This document shows positions 1 through 8,389 of a stretch of DNA of 64,000 nucleotides, piece by piece. This DNA is from Metallosphaera yellowstonensis MK1 (GTDB taxonomy: Archaea; Thermoproteota; Thermoprotei_A; Sulfolobales; Sulfolobaceae). Numbering within the stretch: position 1 is the stretch's first letter; every line of letters starts with the position of its first letter. The notes beneath the pieces were generated by a model. The model saw only the letters and a list, made by a program, of their open reading frames with translations, searched no databases and was not told the origin of the DNA. Location of the stretch: the NCBI RefSeq assembly GCF_000243315.1, contig NZ_JH597768.1, positions 265,467 to 329,466 on the forward strand, read 5' to 3'. Made by a program: the position numbers and the translations under genes.

Positions 1-447
1 TACGAAAGTAGGAGTGCTATAATTTTGGAGGACTTGTCAAAGAGGGCTCCGGAACACGTGGTTGAGGACGTGAAGGATGAACAGCTCAGGTCGAGGATTT
101 ATAGATCTGCATTTTCCTCAATGAGGAGAGCTATCGTTGAGAAGGCTAGGGAGTTCGGTGTCCCCGTGATCTTGGTTGATCCTTCTCACACTTCTACTGT
201 CTGTCCAGTCCACGGGACGAAGATCATTTACCAACCCGATGGGGGCGATGCCCCAAGGGTTGGTGTTTGTGAGAGGGGGGAGAGGTGGCATAGGGACGTA
301 GTTGCCCTCTATAATTTGAGGAAAAGGGTTGGAGATGTGAGCCCCGTGCCCTTCATGTCGAAGGAGTCCCATGACCCACCTACCGTAAGTAGGTGGTTGA
401 GGGTTAAGTCCCTACACTTGATCGTGATTGAAGACAAAATGAAATGA
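1..447 (+). pseudogene. C-terminal part of IS200/605-type TnpB (OrfB), cut by window edge
   Basis: The frame is open from base 1, so the upstream part lies outside the window and only about 148 residues are visible. The end carries the TnpB zinc-finger and third RuvC region: a CPVHG knuckle, a later C-E-R-G segment, then WHRD followed by VALYNLRKR. TnpB is the RNA-guided RuvC-like nuclease encoded by IS200/605 elements. The second knuckle is not the usual CxxCG; C/H variants occur in some archaeal OrfB proteins, so it may still be functional. Hairpins typical of an element right end follow. Whether the full gene is intact cannot be judged here. Confidence 0.8.
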
Positions 448-490
448 AAGTGTAGGGACAAACGGCAGGAAGCTCCATCCGTGAAGTCAG
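376..490 (+). repeat. IS right-end hairpins, possible omega-RNA scaffold
   Basis: Two perfect inverted repeats overlap the 3' end of the tnpB reading frame. The first is CCACCTAC at 376-383 with GTAGGTGG at 389-396, an 8-bp stem with a 5-nt loop. The second is GTCCCTACACTT at 408-419 with its complement at 448-459, a 12-bp stem. Right-end hairpins of IS200/605 elements are recognised by TnpA, and this zone also encodes the guide (omega/reRNA) of TnpB. The element end at about 490 is an estimate from where the structured sequence stops before the next gene. Confidence 0.55.
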
Positions 491-498
491 GGTCGCTC

Positions 499-1608
499 TT
501 AAAGGTCTATCCTAGAGTCACATAGTGTCAAAACGTCGTCGTCATGAGTTGCCATTATTATTCCTCTCTTCTCTTCCTTAAGTATAGAGATCATTTCGGC
601 AAGAGACTGTATGCCGTAACCGTCCATGGCCGCTGTTGGCTCATCAAGGCCTATTACCCTAAAGCCTGAGGAGAAGGCCGACGCTATGAGAACCCTCATC
701 TTCTCACCCATGCTGAGAGCAAAGGGACTTCTGTCCCTTAACTCCTTCAAATTGAAGAGTTCCATAACATCATCTCTTTTGACTTCACCCCAGACAGTAT
801 CCTCAAATAGTTGAAGGTCTGGATTTTGGAAGATTACGTAAACTTTTCCCGAAAGCTTCTTCAACAATGATGTCTTCCCAGACCCGTTAGGCCCCGTGAG
901 ACAGAGCACCTCTCCTTCCCTGACCTTAACTCTGAGGCTCCCTACACCCACGTCCAGAAGTGTGTTACCGTGTTCGACTCTTTCCACTTTAAGTTTAAAC
1001 CCCCTCAGACCGTGATTCCTTAAGAAACTCTCGTCCCACAGAGTTTCCTTGCTCAGCTCCAGTATTCCGTCTCTGGAGAGTAGATAAGCCCTGTCCACCA
1101 TATCCCTAACCTCCCTAGTCCTGTGTTCGGCTATGAGAGAACCTTGTGGTATGACCTCCTTAACTAACCTTATTGCGTTCTCGTCAAGGTTGGAGAAGGG
1201 CTCATCCAAGAGGACATACCTCGGTTTGGAAGCTAGAACCGAGGTGATAACATATCTCTTCCTGTAGCCGTCGGAGAGCCTAAAGAAATCTGTCTTAAGG
1301 TAGGGTCCCATCAGCTTTCTAGCTAGCTCGAAGTCTACTTCGTGAAACCTTGCCATTATTTTGAGCTCGTCCTCTAAAGTCCTTGCCAAAATTTGGGACG
1401 AGGGTTCCTGAAAGACGGCTGAGATCAGTGAGTAGTCCCTCGTGTCACAGAACTCTCTTCCGTCCACATGGAAATCGAACGGGCCCTCACAGGTCACGGA
1501 GTTTATGAGAGTGCTCTTTCCAGATCCGTTTCTTCCCAAAAGTGCAACCCTCTCCCCTGGGTTCAGCTCAATCCTGCCACGGAGATTGGAAGAAGATATG
1601 ACAAGCAA
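499..1608 (-). CDS. ECF transporter ATPase, two fused ABC domains
   Basis: 369-residue energising subunit of an energy-coupling factor (ECF) vitamin or metal importer, acting on the cytoplasmic face of the membrane. Two ABC domains lie in tandem. The first has Walker A GRNGSGKST (25-33), Q67, signature LSDGY (111-115) and Walker B VLLDEP (132-137). The second has Walker A GPNGSGKTS (239-247), signature LSMGE (298-302) and LDEPT (321-325). Both signatures depart from LSGGQ. The fusion is short, since two separate ECF ATPases total over 500 residues; the helical subdomains are trimmed. The TTG start overlaps the T-component gene by 46 nt. It is the last gene of an S-T-A operon. Confidence 0.88.
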   Translation of the reverse strand: MLVISSSNLRGRIELNPGERVALLGRNGSGKSTLINSVTCEGPFDFHVDGREFCDTRDYSLISAVFQEPSSQILARTLEDELKIMARFHEVDFELARKLMGPYLKTDFFRLSDGYRKRYVITSVLASKPRYVLLDEPFSNLDENAIRLVKEVIPQGSLIAEHRTREVRDMVDRAYLLSRDGILELSKETLWDESFLRNHGLRGFKLKVERVEHGNTLLDVGVGSLRVKVREGEVLCLTGPNGSGKTSLLKKLSGKVYVIFQNPDLQLFEDTVWGEVKRDDVMELFNLKELRDRSPFALSMGEKMRVLIASAFSSGFRVIGLDEPTAAMDGYGIQSLAEMISILKEEKRGIIMATHDDDVLTLCDSRIDL

Positions 1609-2159
1609 AGCGCGACTACCCCCAAAGCCAAGGGCACTAGATCGTCTCGAGAAGGAGTGAGTTTCGCATCCTTCTTGAGATTTCCGTATAATTTCACAGT
1701 ATAGGCCCTATAAAGGTTCTCAGCAACCTTGACTACTTCAACCAATATCGGTCTAGATAACTTTAAGGGACTGAAAGGCTTCCTCCTGGCCCTCCTATAA
1801 AAGAAGACCTGTGCCGCAATCTGATAGAATAGAGGGAAGTAAACCATGGTGACGACTAGGGGGAGTGCCTTCTCTCCTCCTATATCCAGGAGAGATATTA
1901 TGTCTAAGTGTTCAGAGGAGGCGAAAAAGAGGTTCAGAAATGTGAAGGCCCTAACCACGTAAGGGTAGATGTAAAGGTGTTCTGTCCTACTCAGCATAAA
2001 GAAGGACAGAAACACAGCTAAGACCTCTCCCCCCACTATACCTCTCCTTTGCATAATAGGAATTAGGGAGACTAAGAGGCTCCATAGTGGAAATGAAATG
2101 AATGAGGAGTAAATCACCATGACTGAGTACACTAGGATGTAGGGAACCTTCCACTTCAC
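1563..2159 (-). CDS. ECF transporter transmembrane (T) component
   Basis: 198-residue hydrophobic protein with about five predicted membrane segments. It is placed between the S-component gene (4-nt overlap) and the double ATPase gene (46-nt overlap), which is the usual gene order of a group I ECF transporter. The T component couples ATP hydrolysis to toppling of the substrate-binding S component. A basic stretch after the middle of the protein (RRARRKPF) would fit the cytoplasmic coupling region. Sequence conservation is low in this family, so the assignment rests on context and hydrophobicity. Confidence 0.75.
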   Translation of the reverse strand: MKWKVPYILVYSVMVIYSSFISFPLWSLLVSLIPIMQRRGIVGGEVLAVFLSFFMLSRTEHLYIYPYVVRAFTFLNLFFASSEHLDIISLLDIGGEKALPLVVTMVYFPLFYQIAAQVFFYRRARRKPFSPLKLSRPILVEVVKVAENLYRAYTVKLYGNLKKDAKLTPSRDDLVPLALGVVALCLSYLLPISVAGLS

Positions 2160-2683
2160 TTCATGACACCAGATCTTAGGAGGAACTTGCCTAGATAATG
2201 AGAGATTACTCCCATTACGGCACTCTCGGTGAAATAAACTAAACTAAATAAGGCTGTCAGAATAGCCAGGTCCGTAATTCCCTTGGGTAGGCCGAGGAAC
2301 AAGAAGCCGAATACCACGCTCAGAACACCTACCAGCCCTCCAGCCAGAGTAGTGTTGACCATCACGGCCTTCAGGCCTCTATATCCTAGAATCCTAGATA
2401 CCATCTCCACTATAATCCCTGCAATTAGGAAGGATACGGTGAGGAAGAATAGAGAAAAGATTGCATACAACACTGCGCTTATAATCCCAACTAGGAGAGG
2501 TCCGTTTTTCTGATTTATTGCCTGAATTCCCACGGATATTATTATCAGCGGGATAGTTAACGTGAGTATCGGGTCCAAGAAAACACTCAGGGCATAAAGG
2601 GAAAGTGATAGACTCATGGCTGCTGCTACTCCAAAAGAGGCCACAGAGAATACGGCCGCATAAATTACCTCTCTTCTGTTCAT
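2156..2683 (-). CDS. ECF transporter substrate-binding (S) component
   Basis: 175-residue integral membrane protein with about six hydrophobic segments and no charged globular domain, encoded first in the ECF operon with its stop overlapping the T-component start by 4 nt. S components bind the vitamin or metal with high affinity. I cannot tell the substrate from sequence; the thiamine-type gene at 7196 and the B12 genes at 21641-24677 make thiamine or a corrinoid reasonable guesses, nothing more. No clear riboswitch is seen upstream. Confidence 0.65.
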   Translation of the reverse strand: MNRREVIYAAVFSVASFGVAAAMSLSLSLYALSVFLDPILTLTIPLIIISVGIQAINQKNGPLLVGIISAVLYAIFSLFFLTVSFLIAGIIVEMVSRILGYRGLKAVMVNTTLAGGLVGVLSVVFGFLFLGLPKGITDLAILTALFSLVYFTESAVMGVISHYLGKFLLRSGVMK

Positions 2684-3176
2684 AGCATTATTTAAGTAAC
2701 GACTTAGCTAAAGCTTTACCCTTATTAGGAGTTTCAGATAGGGGAGAGTTAGTCAGGGAACCCCTTTGTATCTCCATGCTATATCTCTTCATACTTGAGC
2801 CAACCTTAGCGTGATTAGCGTCCTGGGAGTAAATACGGTTTCTCGATTACCACCACAACGCCAGGTCAGCTCTCTCAACAAGAGCAGTCCTACGTGATTT
2901 CTACGTGGGGTTCTGGGCGTCCCAGGCCGAACTAGATGAGAACCTTTGGCACAAAACCTTTAACCCAGTCCTTAGTCAGTGAACAAGTTGGGCAACAGAA
3001 GTAAGTTGTACCACGTTGGTCTCTATAGGCGAGGTCTTAACTTCAAGGTTAGAAGGAAGCTCGCATTAAAGGTGGCAAGGAAGTGGAGAGAGTATGACCA
3101 AGGTAGGAAGAGGAGTTGGAGTAAAGCTATCCTGAGGCCATTTAGAATATAAGGTGACTGACGTTATACTATTAAC
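2684..3176. other. Poorly coding intergenic stretch, relic-like
   Basis: 493 bases between divergent transcription units. I see no RNA gene. On the minus strand about 45 codons are open and end 4 nt before the ECF S-component start (stop at 2688-2690), preceded by an in-frame stop; this could be a decayed gene tail. On the plus strand a 57-codon basic reading frame occupies 2979-3152 (listed separately). Overall it looks like degraded insertion or gene debris, but I recognise no family. Confidence 0.4.
2979..3152 (+). CDS. Possible small basic protein, 57 residues
   Basis: A GTG-started frame of 57 codons, rich in Arg and Lys (for example RRGLNFKVRRK and GRKRSWSK). Codon use resembles neighbouring real genes (AGG/AGA for Arg, few rare codons). 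It ends 24 nt before the 82-residue hypothetical gene at 3177. It could be a small RNA-binding-like protein or the tail of a decayed gene. I do not recognise the family, and there is no strong ribosome-binding site or TATA box. Confidence 0.3.
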   Translation: MNKLGNRSKLYHVGLYRRGLNFKVRRKLALKVARKWREYDQGRKRSWSKAILRPFRI

Positions 3177-3425
3177 ATGAGGGAAATTCTAGGAGACTAT
3201 GAACCTAGAGGGAGGACTATCCAGGGGGTAGGGAAGTTCATAGCCTTTGGGCTGGATGACCCCTTTCACATCACCACCGTGACTGGGCTCACCTTATATG
3301 GCGTAGGGAAGTTGATGGAGAGCAGAAGCGTGTACGGTCTGAGGAGAGCTAAGGTAGATATAGCTCTTTCCATGATGGAGCTAAGGAATGTGGTTCGGGA
3401 ACTGACGTCGCTTAAAGTGTCCTGA
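3177..3425 (+). CDS. Hypothetical protein, 82 residues
   Basis: Unrecognised. The frame starts with ATG and contains a weakly hydrophobic central part (residues 35-48) and a helical, Leu/Arg-rich end (SMMELRNVVRELTSLK). No zinc, nucleotide-binding or HTH motif is visible. It sits alone in a poorly coding region next to a 57-codon ORF and may be a relic or a lineage-specific small gene. Confidence 0.4.
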   Translation: MREILGDYEPRGRTIQGVGKFIAFGLDDPFHITTVTGLTLYGVGKLMESRSVYGLRRAKVDIALSMMELRNVVRELTSLKVS

Positions 3426-3813
3426 GCCCCACAGGTCTTACTCCGTTGTTCTATAACTTAACTCATGGTGTAAGTTATAGAGAACTTACATCTGACACAC
3501 AAATCGGAATTGAGGAGAGGGCCTCGCATAGGAAAAAGACAGATAGCTACTCGTGTAATACCGTTAGTTTAGAAAATCCCGGTGTACATCGTATTTAGGG
3601 ATAAGAGTAAACATATCCTAGAACCTATTGAACTCCGCTCTAACCGTGAGGTAGGTTAAGTGCAAGGAGTAAGATGTCTTACGACGGAGAGCACACGTCT
3701 CTGCACATTCAAAAACTCCTAAACTGATACCCCCAAGCCCTTTATTCTTTATAAACAACCTTTGGGACGATTAATTAATATTTTTAGATGACGGAATCCG
3801 TTAAACTGCTCAG
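3426..3813. other. Intergenic region with one strong inverted repeat
   Basis: 388 bases without a convincing gene. It holds a perfect 11-bp inverted repeat (3450-3460 and 3471-3481, 10-nt loop) just after the hypothetical gene. The last 40 bases are AT-rich (ATTAATTAATATTTTTAG, 3770-3787) and probably carry the TATA region for the ABC exporter gene at 3814. Nothing else is recognisable. Confidence 0.5.
3450..3481. repeat. Perfect 11-bp inverted repeat (hairpin)
   Basis: TCTATAACTTA (3450-3460) is repeated as its exact complement at 3471-3481 around a 10-nt loop. It lies 25 nt past the stop of the 82-residue ORF. It may be a transcription-terminating or processing hairpin, an operator, or the scar of a mobile element; no run of T follows directly. 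Confidence 0.5.
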
Positions 3814-4524
3814 ATGGAGTGTATTAGGGTAGCTCATGTGAGTAAGAGGTATGGAGAAGTAGTAGTACTAGATAACCTGAGTTTTGATATACCGTGTCAA
3901 GAGAGATATTCCCTACTGGGCCCTAACGGAGCTGGGAAGTCTACGACCATGAAAATCCTGGCAGGTCTAGCCAAACCTGACTCAGGTGAGGTGAAAATCA
4001 TGGGGTGGGACCCTGAGTCCTTAGAAGCCAAGAGGGTGTTGGGTTACCTCCCTGAGGACGCTCTTCCCTATAGGAATCTCAGCGTCAGGGAGAACCTAGA
4101 ATATATAGCGTCACTGAGAGAACTAAGCGACGGCGAGTACATGGTCGAAACTTTACTGGATCGATTAGGCTTGAGACAGTACGAGAGAGTTCAGGCGGGC
4201 AAACTCTCTAGGGGGAATCTCCAAAAGTTAGCCATAGCACTAGCCATAATTCATTCTCCTAAAGTTCTCCTCCTGGATGAGCCCCTAAACTATCTAGACA
4301 TCCCCACCCAGGAGGAAGTTATTTCCCTCTTGAAAGAGATGAACTCTACGTTTTTGATCTCCACGCACATCATGTCCATTGCCCTCAGACTCACGGATAA
4401 CGTTATTCTAATGAGTCACGGGAGGATCATATGGAGAGGTTCCATATCCGAATTGAAGCTGTTAGGCAAGGAGAATGAGCCCATAGAGAGCGTAGTAGCG
4501 AGGATGATGAGGGGTGCTGGGTAA
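3814..4524 (+). CDS. ABC-2 type transporter ATP-binding protein
   Basis: 236-residue ABC ATPase. Walker [10 protein letters not shown] at 36-44, signature LSRGN at 131-135, Walker B LLLDEP at 152-157 and the H-loop in LISTHIMS near 185 are all present. Such ATPases drive ABC-2 exporters of lipids, polysaccharides or drugs. The next gene encodes a polytopic membrane protein and overlaps by 11 nt, so the two form one exporter. The substrate is not evident. Confidence 0.9.
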   Translation: MECIRVAHVSKRYGEVVVLDNLSFDIPCQERYSLLGPNGAGKSTTMKILAGLAKPDSGEVKIMGWDPESLEAKRVLGYLPEDALPYRNLSVRENLEYIASLRELSDGEYMVETLLDRLGLRQYERVQAGKLSRGNLQKLAIALAIIHSPKVLLLDEPLNYLDIPTQEEVISLLKEMNSTFLISTHIMSIALRLTDNVILMSHGRIIWRGSISELKLLGKENEPIESVVARMMRGAG

Positions 4525-5881
4525 ATTAATCAAGTTTGTCCTCCTCACCAGGTTCACCAAGAGGCTCCTGTTGATAAACCTGGTCTCCCTTCTCTTAGTC
4601 TATTCCCTAGGCGGAGGAGCCAAGGTACTTCCTCAACTTTTCATCTGGTATGCGTCCATAGTGTTTCTTGTCATCACGCTCACCGGAGGATTCGTAGTAC
4701 TCAAGTCAGATGTTGACTTCCTCTTCGTACTTCCCATAAGGAGATCCTACATGGTCTTTTCGTTGTTTCTGTCTATGTTCGTGGCTTATGGTCTTCTTCT
4801 ACTATATCTAGGTATTCTGGAATTAAATCTGATCCCCCTCACATTCTTCGTCTTGAACCTGAGTCTCCTCTCGGTCCTCGCAGCCTCGACCGCAGCCATA
4901 GCATCGTCGTTATCTGGTTGGAAGAGATGGGCCTTCTCGTCCAGTTTAGCCTTACTAAACCTCTCTTCATTGATGGGGTTTCCCTTGTCTCCCCTTGGTG
5001 CATTTCATGGACTCTTAGTGCCAGGTACAGTCTCGCTCTCCTTCCTGACCCTCGTGTTTCTCTTCCTAGCATACAGGACGCTATCTAATGTACACCTACT
5101 CTACGGTAAGAGCGGGAATCTTGTAGTTAAGAGACCCGTCAACTTCAACGGAAAAGATGCGTTCCTAGCGGTTATGTTGAGAGCATTATCATTCATAGAT
5201 ATAGGAGGGAGGATGAATGTTGCTGGGAGTGTTGGATTCAGAGTCCTTAGGGTCAACGTAATCCAGGCCTTGGGATTCTCCACCGCCATCTCTGTAGTGT
5301 ACTTCCTATTGGTGAAAACCCTACATCTGACTTCCTTCCATTCGCTAATCATAATTTACTCGATTGCCGCAGAGTATTCGCTTCTCGTCCTCATGTCTCA
5401 GGCAATGTTCATGCATGAGCCTATCTGGCTGAGTTTTGGGGTGATGGAACCGTGGAGATTCGCCAGATACTATCTGCTAGGTAAGGCTACGTCGGTAGAG
5501 CTCATCCTACTCCCTTTCGCAGTGGTTAACCTGTTGAATCCAGAGACTTGGGGGGTTTCATTGGTAACCCTCATCGTATCACCCTTCGCCCTCATATATC
5601 TGGCCTCAATCACAGCCAGGATAAACCCCGTTCAAATAAGGGATGAATTGAGCGTCCCTGCCCCCTTCAGCTCCAGACAGTACTTCACCGCTATAGCCTC
5701 TTTCCCTGTGATGTTAGTTATGATAATGGGAGCCTATTCCCCCACTCTCTTGGGAGTAAACCAAGTTCAAGTCATACCGTATCTGTTGGTCGCGGACCTC
5801 TTCATGGGCGTCCCCTTTTTGATCTCTAAAAGTTTCTGGAGAGGCGTCCAAGCGGTGATGATAGAGAGGGGTTTCACGTGA
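4514..5881 (+). CDS. ABC-2 type transporter membrane protein
   Basis: 455-residue, strongly hydrophobic protein with around ten to twelve membrane segments and no recognisable soluble domain. The GTG start lies inside the end of the ATPase gene (11-nt overlap), indicating translational coupling. It is about twice the size of a typical ABC-2 permease, so it may act as a monomeric double permease. A glycosyltransferase gene follows with its own promoter. Confidence 0.8.
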   Translation: MLGKLIKFVLLTRFTKRLLLINLVSLLLVYSLGGGAKVLPQLFIWYASIVFLVITLTGGFVVLKSDVDFLFVLPIRRSYMVFSLFLSMFVAYGLLLLYLGILELNLIPLTFFVLNLSLLSVLAASTAAIASSLSGWKRWAFSSSLALLNLSSLMGFPLSPLGAFHGLLVPGTVSLSFLTLVFLFLAYRTLSNVHLLYGKSGNLVVKRPVNFNGKDAFLAVMLRALSFIDIGGRMNVAGSVGFRVLRVNVIQALGFSTAISVVYFLLVKTLHLTSFHSLIIIYSIAAEYSLLVLMSQAMFMHEPIWLSFGVMEPWRFARYYLLGKATSVELILLPFAVVNLLNPETWGVSLVTLIVSPFALIYLASITARINPVQIRDELSVPAPFSSRQYFTAIASFPVMLVMIMGAYSPTLLGVNQVQVIPYLLVADLFMGVPFLISKSFWRGVQAVMIERGFT

Positions 5882-5906
5882 AGGTATACTAACGAATGAA
5901 CAAAAC

Positions 5907-5914
5907 ATATTAAT
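5907..5914 (+). promoter_or_regulatory. TATA box of the glycosyltransferase gene
   Basis: ATATTAAT centred about 25 nt before the ATG at 5935. This spacing is that of an archaeal TATA box driving a leaderless transcript. Confidence 0.55.
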
Positions 5915-5934
5915 AATTTGGAGAACTTTCTACA

Positions 5935-7128
5935 ATGAACCTGAATGAGCTCCTCATTGTAATAAGCGTTCTAGTGTCCTTATGGAGCGTTTACAATTCC
6001 TCTCTCGCATTGATAGGTCTGTCATGGAGACCTTCCGAGAGGAAGTCCCACACAGGTCCGTCTTTTAGTCTCTTAATTCCAGCTCGAAACGAGGGAAAAG
6101 TCTTGGGAAGACTTTTGGAGAGATTAGTGAACCAAGAATACGACAGATCTAAGTATGAGGTCATTGTAGTTGAGGACGGCTCTACCGATGATACGCTTCA
6201 AGTGTGCCAAAACTTTTCAAAGATGTATACAACGGTGAAGTGCATTCATCTAGAGCCTGCATCTGTTCCAAACGGAAAGAGCAGGGCGTTGAATTACGCC
6301 CTTTCTGAGGCCAAGGGTGACATAATAGGTGTCTTCGATGCCGACAGTGTACCTCGTCTGGACACTTTGGCCTATGTGGCTGGAAAATTTGACGCTAACC
6401 CAAGGATTGGAGCGGTCCAGGGGAGGCTAGTTCCCATCAACGTCCGTGAGAGTATCATAGCTAGGCTTGCCTCGCTGGAAGAACTATTCAATGAATACCT
6501 GATCTCTGGGAGAGCCAAGTTGGGATTCTTCGTTCCCCTAGAGGGGACGTGCAGCTTCGTCAGGAGAGACGTGATCCTTTCCCTAGGGGGTTGGAATGAA
6601 CGTAGCCTCACCGAGGATCTGGACCTGAGTCTGAAGATAGCGTCTATGGATTACTTAATTGCCTACTCACCCTCAGTGATTAGCTGGAGAGAAGTACCTG
6701 TGAGCTTCTGGGGCTTAGTGAAACAACGATTGAGATGGTACAGGGGCCACATAGAGCTGGCCTTCCCCGTAGGTAGAATGAAGATCTCCTGGAGACTCAT
6801 AGATGCTGGTCTCCTGATCGCCACACCAATATTCATGGCTTTAAGTGTTGCAAACTACTCTCTCGTATTCCTCTATCCTTCTCAGCTCCACCTCGTGGTC
6901 GCGGCCTTGGTATCATTGGCATCAATTTTGTCGTTCTTTCTCAGCCTCCTGATATCTAAGAGACACATGATAGAGACCGTTTACGTGATCCTCACTGCCG
7001 GATACATCAACTTGACCATTTTTCTCAACGTCCTGTCCATATTTATGGAGTTAGTAGGAATGCCGAAGACTTGGGTGAAGACGGAAAGGAGCGGAAAGGT
7101 CACTATTGAGTTGGGCAAGGGAGGCTGA
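5935..7128 (+). CDS. Family 2 glycosyltransferase, membrane-bound
   Basis: 397 residues: an N-terminal membrane segment (about 5-28), a GT-A domain opening with SLLIPARNEGKVL (46-58) and VVEDGSTDD (78-86), a metal-binding DAD at 135-137, a catalytic TED region near 224, a QRLRW motif near 264, then three or four C-terminal membrane helices. This layout is that of processive or lipid-linked-sugar GT2 enzymes working at the cytoplasmic membrane. Donor and acceptor are unknown. A TATA box 25 nt upstream implies a leaderless message. Confidence 0.88.
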   Translation: MNLNELLIVISVLVSLWSVYNSSLALIGLSWRPSERKSHTGPSFSLLIPARNEGKVLGRLLERLVNQEYDRSKYEVIVVEDGSTDDTLQVCQNFSKMYTTVKCIHLEPASVPNGKSRALNYALSEAKGDIIGVFDADSVPRLDTLAYVAGKFDANPRIGAVQGRLVPINVRESIIARLASLEELFNEYLISGRAKLGFFVPLEGTCSFVRRDVILSLGGWNERSLTEDLDLSLKIASMDYLIAYSPSVISWREVPVSFWGLVKQRLRWYRGHIELAFPVGRMKISWRLIDAGLLIATPIFMALSVANYSLVFLYPSQLHLVVAALVSLASILSFFLSLLISKRHMIETVYVILTAGYINLTIFLNVLSIFMELVGMPKTWVKTERSGKVTIELGKGG

Positions 7129-7162
7129 TTTCCCAAGAAAATCGTATTATTCTCCTTTTGAG

Positions 7163-7170
7163 TATATAAG
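7163..7170 (+). promoter_or_regulatory. TATA box that fixes the ThiD-fusion start
   Basis: TATATAAG lies 26 nt before the ATG at 7196, the standard spacing for a leaderless archaeal transcript. It would sit inside the coding region if the upstream in-frame start at 7106 were used, so it argues for 7196 (or the GTG at 7193). Confidence 0.6.
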
Positions 7171-7195
7171 CCTCGTGAGAATCAGGCCTGTTGTG

Positions 7196-8389
7196 ATGAC
7201 CATAGCTGGAAGCGACTCCGGTGGAGGGGCAGGATTACAGGCAGACCTAAAGACTTTCACCAGTCTGGGAGTTTTCGGTACAACAGTGATTACAGCTATT
7301 ACAGCTCAAAACACATTTAAGGTATCCAAGGTGATGGAGCTCCCTCAAGACATCATAGAGGCTCAGTTCGACGCCGTCATGGAGGACTTCGATGTAAAGT
7401 TTGCCAAAACGGGGGTTCTCCCATCGCCTAAAGTTATAGAGGTAGTGGAACGGAAGCTTGGGCAGTATAACATAGGGCTTGTCCTTGACCCTGTTATGTT
7501 TTCCAAGTCTGGTTATCCACTGATCGGAGAAGATGCTATGAAAGGCCTATCGAGACTGTTAGGGAGGGCCCTCATAATAACGCCTAACAGGATGGAAGCC
7601 GAGAGGTTATCTGGGATGAAAATTAACTCAAAGGATGACCTCAAGAGATGCGCTTTGCATCTGAACAAGTTGACCTCCACTAACGTAATAGTTAAGGGAG
7701 GAAGGGCCTTGGGTGGCTTCGACGTCGCAGTGATCGACAATCAACTCTTAGAGCTGGAGGGTGAGAGTGTCAATACGGACAACCTTCACGGTAGCGGAGA
7801 TGTCTTCTCTGCAGCCATAACTGCCTACCTATCTAAGGGTCTCAGTCTGAGGAAAGCAGTAATAGAAGCCAAACACTTCGTTACTCAGGCAATAAAGTTC
7901 TCCCTTCCCCTCGGAAAGGGAAAGGGACCAGTAGATCCCTTTGCGTTCCCTGAAAAGGTAATAAGAATGGAGCAGGCTAGGGAGGAGCTCGAGAAACTAG
8001 TAATGTTCTTGGAGAAGAGAATATCTTTGGTGAAAGCCCTCCTCAACCAGGACGAAAAGATGAACATCGGCTTCGTCACAGAGTACGGTGATTCCGCAAC
8101 TTTAGCAGGTGGGATAATGAGATATCTGGACTGGATAAAAGTGGATGGACCCATCGTGGTTAACATGCATGAGAACTTAGTGATAAGAGGCCTCAGGGTC
8201 ACAGGTAAGAGGATAGGAATATCCGCTTCTCTCACCGATGCTCTCTTGAGGGCATCCGAGAAGGGAAAGCTGAAGATATCCGAGAGTGGGATCTATGGTA
8301 ACTTGTTACTAATGGAGGGAAGGGGAATAATAGTGGCTGATTCCCTTGAGGAACTTACTAACTTGCTGGAGGGTATAGAAATTGATTAA
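7196..8389 (+). CDS. thiD: Hydroxymethylpyrimidine (phosphate) kinase with ThiN-like C-terminal region
   Basis: 397 residues. Residues 1-265 are a canonical ThiD ribokinase-fold kinase: it opens with [19 protein letters not shown] and carries the GSGD anion-hole motif near 200. ThiD phosphorylates HMP to HMP-PP for thiamine synthesis. A linker and about 130 C-terminal residues occupy the place of ThiN thiamine-phosphate synthase in archaeal ThiDN fusions, but I do not see the usual RAAMNIRY-like motif, so that domain is divergent or regulatory. The upstream frame is open further, but ThiD similarity and the TATA box at 7163 place the start here. It overlaps the next gene by 8 nt. Confidence 0.85.
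   Translation: MTIAGSDSGGGAGLQADLKTFTSLGVFGTTVITAITAQNTFKVSKVMELPQDIIEAQFDAVMEDFDVKFAKTGVLPSPKVIEVVERKLGQYNIGLVLDPVMFSKSGYPLIGEDAMKGLSRLLGRALIITPNRMEAERLSGMKINSKDDLKRCALHLNKLTSTNVIVKGGRALGGFDVAVIDNQLLELEGESVNTDNLHGSGDVFSAAITAYLSKGLSLRKAVIEAKHFVTQAIKFSLPLGKGKGPVDPFAFPEKVIRMEQAREELEKLVMFLEKRISLVKALLNQDEKMNIGFVTEYGDSATLAGGIMRYLDWIKVDGPIVVNMHENLVIRGLRVTGKRIGISASLTDALLRASEKGKLKISESGIYGNLLLMEGRGIIVADSLEELTNLLEGIEID

Noticed and set aside
2684-2840. Riboswitch upstream of the ECF operon
   Set aside because: No thiamine-box or cobalamin-box consensus is visible and such riboswitches are rare in Crenarchaea.
7106-7195. Upstream extension of the ThiD-fusion gene from 7106
   Set aside because: The extra 30 residues overlap the glycosyltransferase gene, have no similarity to ThiD, and contain the TATA box at 7163.
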